A stretch of DNA of 16,099 nucleotides from CAVSWN01 sp046728115. Its GTDB lineage: Bacteria; Acidobacteriota; Vicinamibacteria; Vicinamibacterales; CAVVIG01. Both the position numbers and the translations under genes were made by a program. Where the stretch lies: the NCBI GenBank assembly GCA_046728115.1, contig JBKPDW010000631.1, positions 1 to 16,099 of the forward strand, read 5' to 3'. The notes under the pieces are model-generated. The model was not told the origin of the DNA. It searched no databases and was given only the letters and a program-made list of their open reading frames with translations. How positions within the stretch are numbered: the stretch's first letter is position 1; each line of letters starts with the position of its first letter. Below are positions 14,419 to 16,099 of this stretch, one piece after another.

Positions 14419-16099
14419 AATCACCTCGATCTCCGTGAGCGCGGCCACCTGAGCGCCGTAAAACTTTCCGCTGAGCCGGTTGAACTCGATTCTGACAACG
14501 CGCGACTCGACATCCGGAAAAGCGATGTCTGTTCCACTCGCGCGGATCACTCCGGTGTAACTGCTTGCCCGCTCGGTGCTGCTGCCCTCGTCCGCGAGGA
14601 GTCGCACCACCGCCTCGGAAACCTCGAGCGTCGACTGAGCAGCGCCACCGCGGCCAGGTGAATACAGTCGTACGGTTCGAATGCGAATCGGGACCGGAAA
14701 GACGAGTTGCACCCATTGACCGCGTCCCGGAAGCGTGCCGATGCTGCTCCAGATTTGTTCGGCCGCTGCTTTCTTCACACGTCGATCCGTCAGACCCTTG
14801 ACGGCTCCGGGATCGCGTGTCGACGAGACGGTTACTCGGGCGCCAGGCGCCAGATTCGTCCAGAGCGCTTCGGCAGCATTGGCCGGGACGGGAATCATCG
14901 AGTGCCCGATGTGGCAGCCGACGCATCTGGCAACGGTTCCGGGCCGACCGAAATTCATGCCGGCCACGTGCCCGGCGCCCAGATTCCCGTTCGGCCCCTG
15001 ACTGAGCGGAACCGTGCCGTTCGGACTGCGTAGTTGCTCGAACAAGGGAACGTTGGCCGGCGCAGCGCTGTTGCGCACTGACCCATCGGCGTTCACCGGG
15101 ACTTCGTCCAACTGAATGGGCCAATCGAGATTGGGAAACGAACCCGGGCTCGTCCGCTGATGGTCGATGAAGAACCGGATCGTTGCCGCCGAGCCCACCG
15201 GCGGTGCATTGACGATATCGGTATCGACCGGTGCGTTGCCGTAAATGTTGAGCGCGTCGAATGTAAACGTGCCGTCTGTGTCATACGGTCCTTCGGGGTA
15301 CGGTGGTAGTTGGCTGGCGACTTGGGAAACGCTATCCCGTAGCAGCGGCGGGAGCGGACGCGGCCGGAGCGGACGCGCGCGCAATTCAGTTGTCGCCGGA
15401 TTATCGTACAGGAGCGTCAAACCGCTGCCATCGGCATTCATCCGATACAACCCGTAGTCCTGCTTTACATCGGGTGCCATGGAAACCACGAACGTGCCAT
15501 CGGACAGCGCCCCGGGCTCGCTGACGTACGTTCCTGAGAAGATTCCGTATGACGTCGGGTTGGACCGGTTCACATAATTCAGAGTGAGTGATGAGACTCC
15601 TGCGATGGGGACGTACTCCTCCTGGCCATGGGGAAACCGTCGGATTCCACCGAAGCCGGCTGCTTCGGTCATGTTGAACATCGGGAAGAAGTTCGCGTAC
15701 AAGTCGCCCCTGAGCGAGAACGCGCCGCCGTAGACGTGCGTCGCATTGCCGTCGCCCGTCTGAAGGAATGATCCGCCCCACGCTGTCAGATCGGTGCCAT
15801 CGGGATTGATGGTGGCGGGGTTCCAGGCGTTGCGCCACAAATAGTCAGCGTATTGCCCCGTACCGTCGATCTCCACATCCCGTTTCGCGCTCAGCCCGCC
15901 CTTCTGGATGTAGCCGCCATTGGAGTCTGTGATCGTGCTCTGATCGTTGAGCGCGAAACGATGGTTGCGCCACCACCGCGCGTAGACAATCTTGCCCGTC
16001 AGCGGGTCCACCTGCGGCCGGTCGGCGCCGTTCCGTTCGGCCGTGATCCGATGCAGGTTCGTCCCGTCGCTGTTCATCACATACAGGTTCGACGTCCGC
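14395..16099 (-). CDS. Secreted HzsA-related haem protein with discoidin-like C-terminal domain, partial (N-terminus beyond window)
   Basis: The frame is open to the right edge, so the true start lies outside. The first visible residues (TSNLYMMNSDGTNLHRIT) match the beta-propeller repeat of TolB/PD40 proteins, and a later copy reads YGLYRMNADGSGLTLLYDN. The middle part, with ELRARPLRPRPLPPLL, resembles proteins named HzsA-related after hydrazine synthase alpha subunit. Counting from the first visible Met at 16080, a single c-type haem motif C386-V-G-C-H390 is followed by HSM, whose His or Met could be the distal ligand. Residues about 408-555 form a beta-rich discoidin/F5-8-C-like domain (WSSIGTLPGRGQWVQLVF, then RIRTVRLYSPGRG), often carbohydrate- or surface-binding. 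Export to the periplasm or cell surface is expected from the haem attachment. Real hydrazine synthase is limited to anammox bacteria and needs more haems, so the reaction here is unknown. It converges on the glycosyltransferase operon and need not belong to it. Confidence 0.75.
   Translation of the reverse strand, partial: RTSNLYVMNSDGTNLHRITAERNGADRPQVDPLTGKIVYARWWRNHRFALNDQSTITDSNGGYIQKGGLSAKRDVEIDGTGQYADYLWRNAWNPATINPDGTDLTAWGGSFLQTGDGNATHVYGGAFSLRGDLYANFFPMFNMTEAAGFGGIRRFPHGQEEYVPIAGVSSLTLNYVNRSNPTSYGIFSGTYVSEPGALSDGTFVVSMAPDVKQDYGLYRMNADGSGLTLLYDNPATTELRARPLRPRPLPPLLRDSVSQVASQLPPYPEGPYDTDGTFTFDALNIYGNAPVDTDIVNAPPVGSAATIRFFIDHQRTSPGSFPNLDWPIQLDEVPVNADGSVRNSAAPANVPLFEQLRSPNGTVPLSQGPNGNLGAGHVAGMNFGRPGTVARCVGCHIGHSMIPVPANAAEALWTNLAPGARVTVSSTRDPGAVKGLTDRRVKKAAAEQIWSSIGTLPGRGQWVQLVFPVPIRIRTVRLYSPGRGGAAQSTLEVSEAVVRLLADEGSSTERASSYTGVIRASGTDIAFPDVESRVVRIEFNRLSGKFYGAQVAALTEIEVIGRGERGR
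15351..15377. repeat. 12-bp direct repeat with 15-bp period
   Basis: GGAGCGGACGCG occurs at 15351-15362 and again at 15366-15377, separated by GCC. On the minus strand it encodes the Arg-Pro-rich run RARPLRPRPLPP of the haem protein. It is probably a small in-frame duplication. Confidence 0.7.

Noticed and set aside
14395..16099. A true hydrazine synthase or anammox marker
   Set aside because: Only one haem motif is visible, a discoidin-like domain is attached and no other anammox genes are present; related but uncharacterised proteins occur widely.
1..16099. CRISPR arrays, tRNA or rRNA genes, insertion sequences, toxin-antitoxin or defence modules
   Set aside because: I looked for regular repeats, transposase motifs and RNA gene signatures on both strands and saw none.

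Overview
The window is a GC-rich bacterial segment (about 60% by eye) dominated by a cell-surface polysaccharide biosynthesis locus. It holds ten complete genes plus one cut gene at each edge. There is no rRNA, tRNA, insertion sequence or CRISPR array. The lineage cannot be fixed from the sequence alone. GC-rich codon use, GTG and TTG starts, many diverged family 4 glycosyltransferases, a HzsA-related haem protein and a B12-type radical SAM enzyme would suit an Acidobacteriota-like soil or sediment bacterium; this is low-confidence inference.

The layout is two divergent gene blocks starting from a 53-bp gap (10438-10490). Leftward on the minus strand come a GT4 glycosyltransferase (9067-10437), a 172-bp gap, a second GT4 (7656-8894), a polytopic GT-C-like membrane protein (6030-7649), a left-handed beta-helix acyltransferase (5281-6033) and a third GT4 (4083-5276). 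A 275-bp gap (3808-4082) containing a perfect 12-bp palindrome follows. After it come a membrane-anchored GT2 (2548-3807), a B12-binding radical SAM enzyme (908-2551) and the N-terminal part of a secreted protein (1-882) that runs off the left edge. Rightward on the plus strand is a tight three-gene operon with 4-bp stop/start overlaps: a Wzx-type flippase (10491-12062) and two GT4 glycosyltransferases (12059-13201, 13198-14388). It meets, tail to tail with a 6-bp gap, a minus-strand secreted haem protein with a HzsA-like body and a discoidin-like C-terminus (14395-16099, N-terminus outside the window).

Together the genes fit assembly of a lipid-linked heteropolysaccharide. Five GT4 enzymes would add sugars on the cytoplasmic face, an O-acyltransferase would decorate them, and the flippase would export the lipid-linked unit. 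The GT2 and GT-C-like proteins could make and use a polyprenyl-phosphate sugar at the membrane. No priming transferase, Wza/Wzc-type export proteins or certain Wzy polymerase lies inside the window. The radical SAM enzyme and the two edge proteins are the least predictable parts.

Several naive longest-ORF starts are wrong here. The radical SAM, third GT4 and acyltransferase genes start well inside their longest open frames, and the left-edge gene uses a TTG start.
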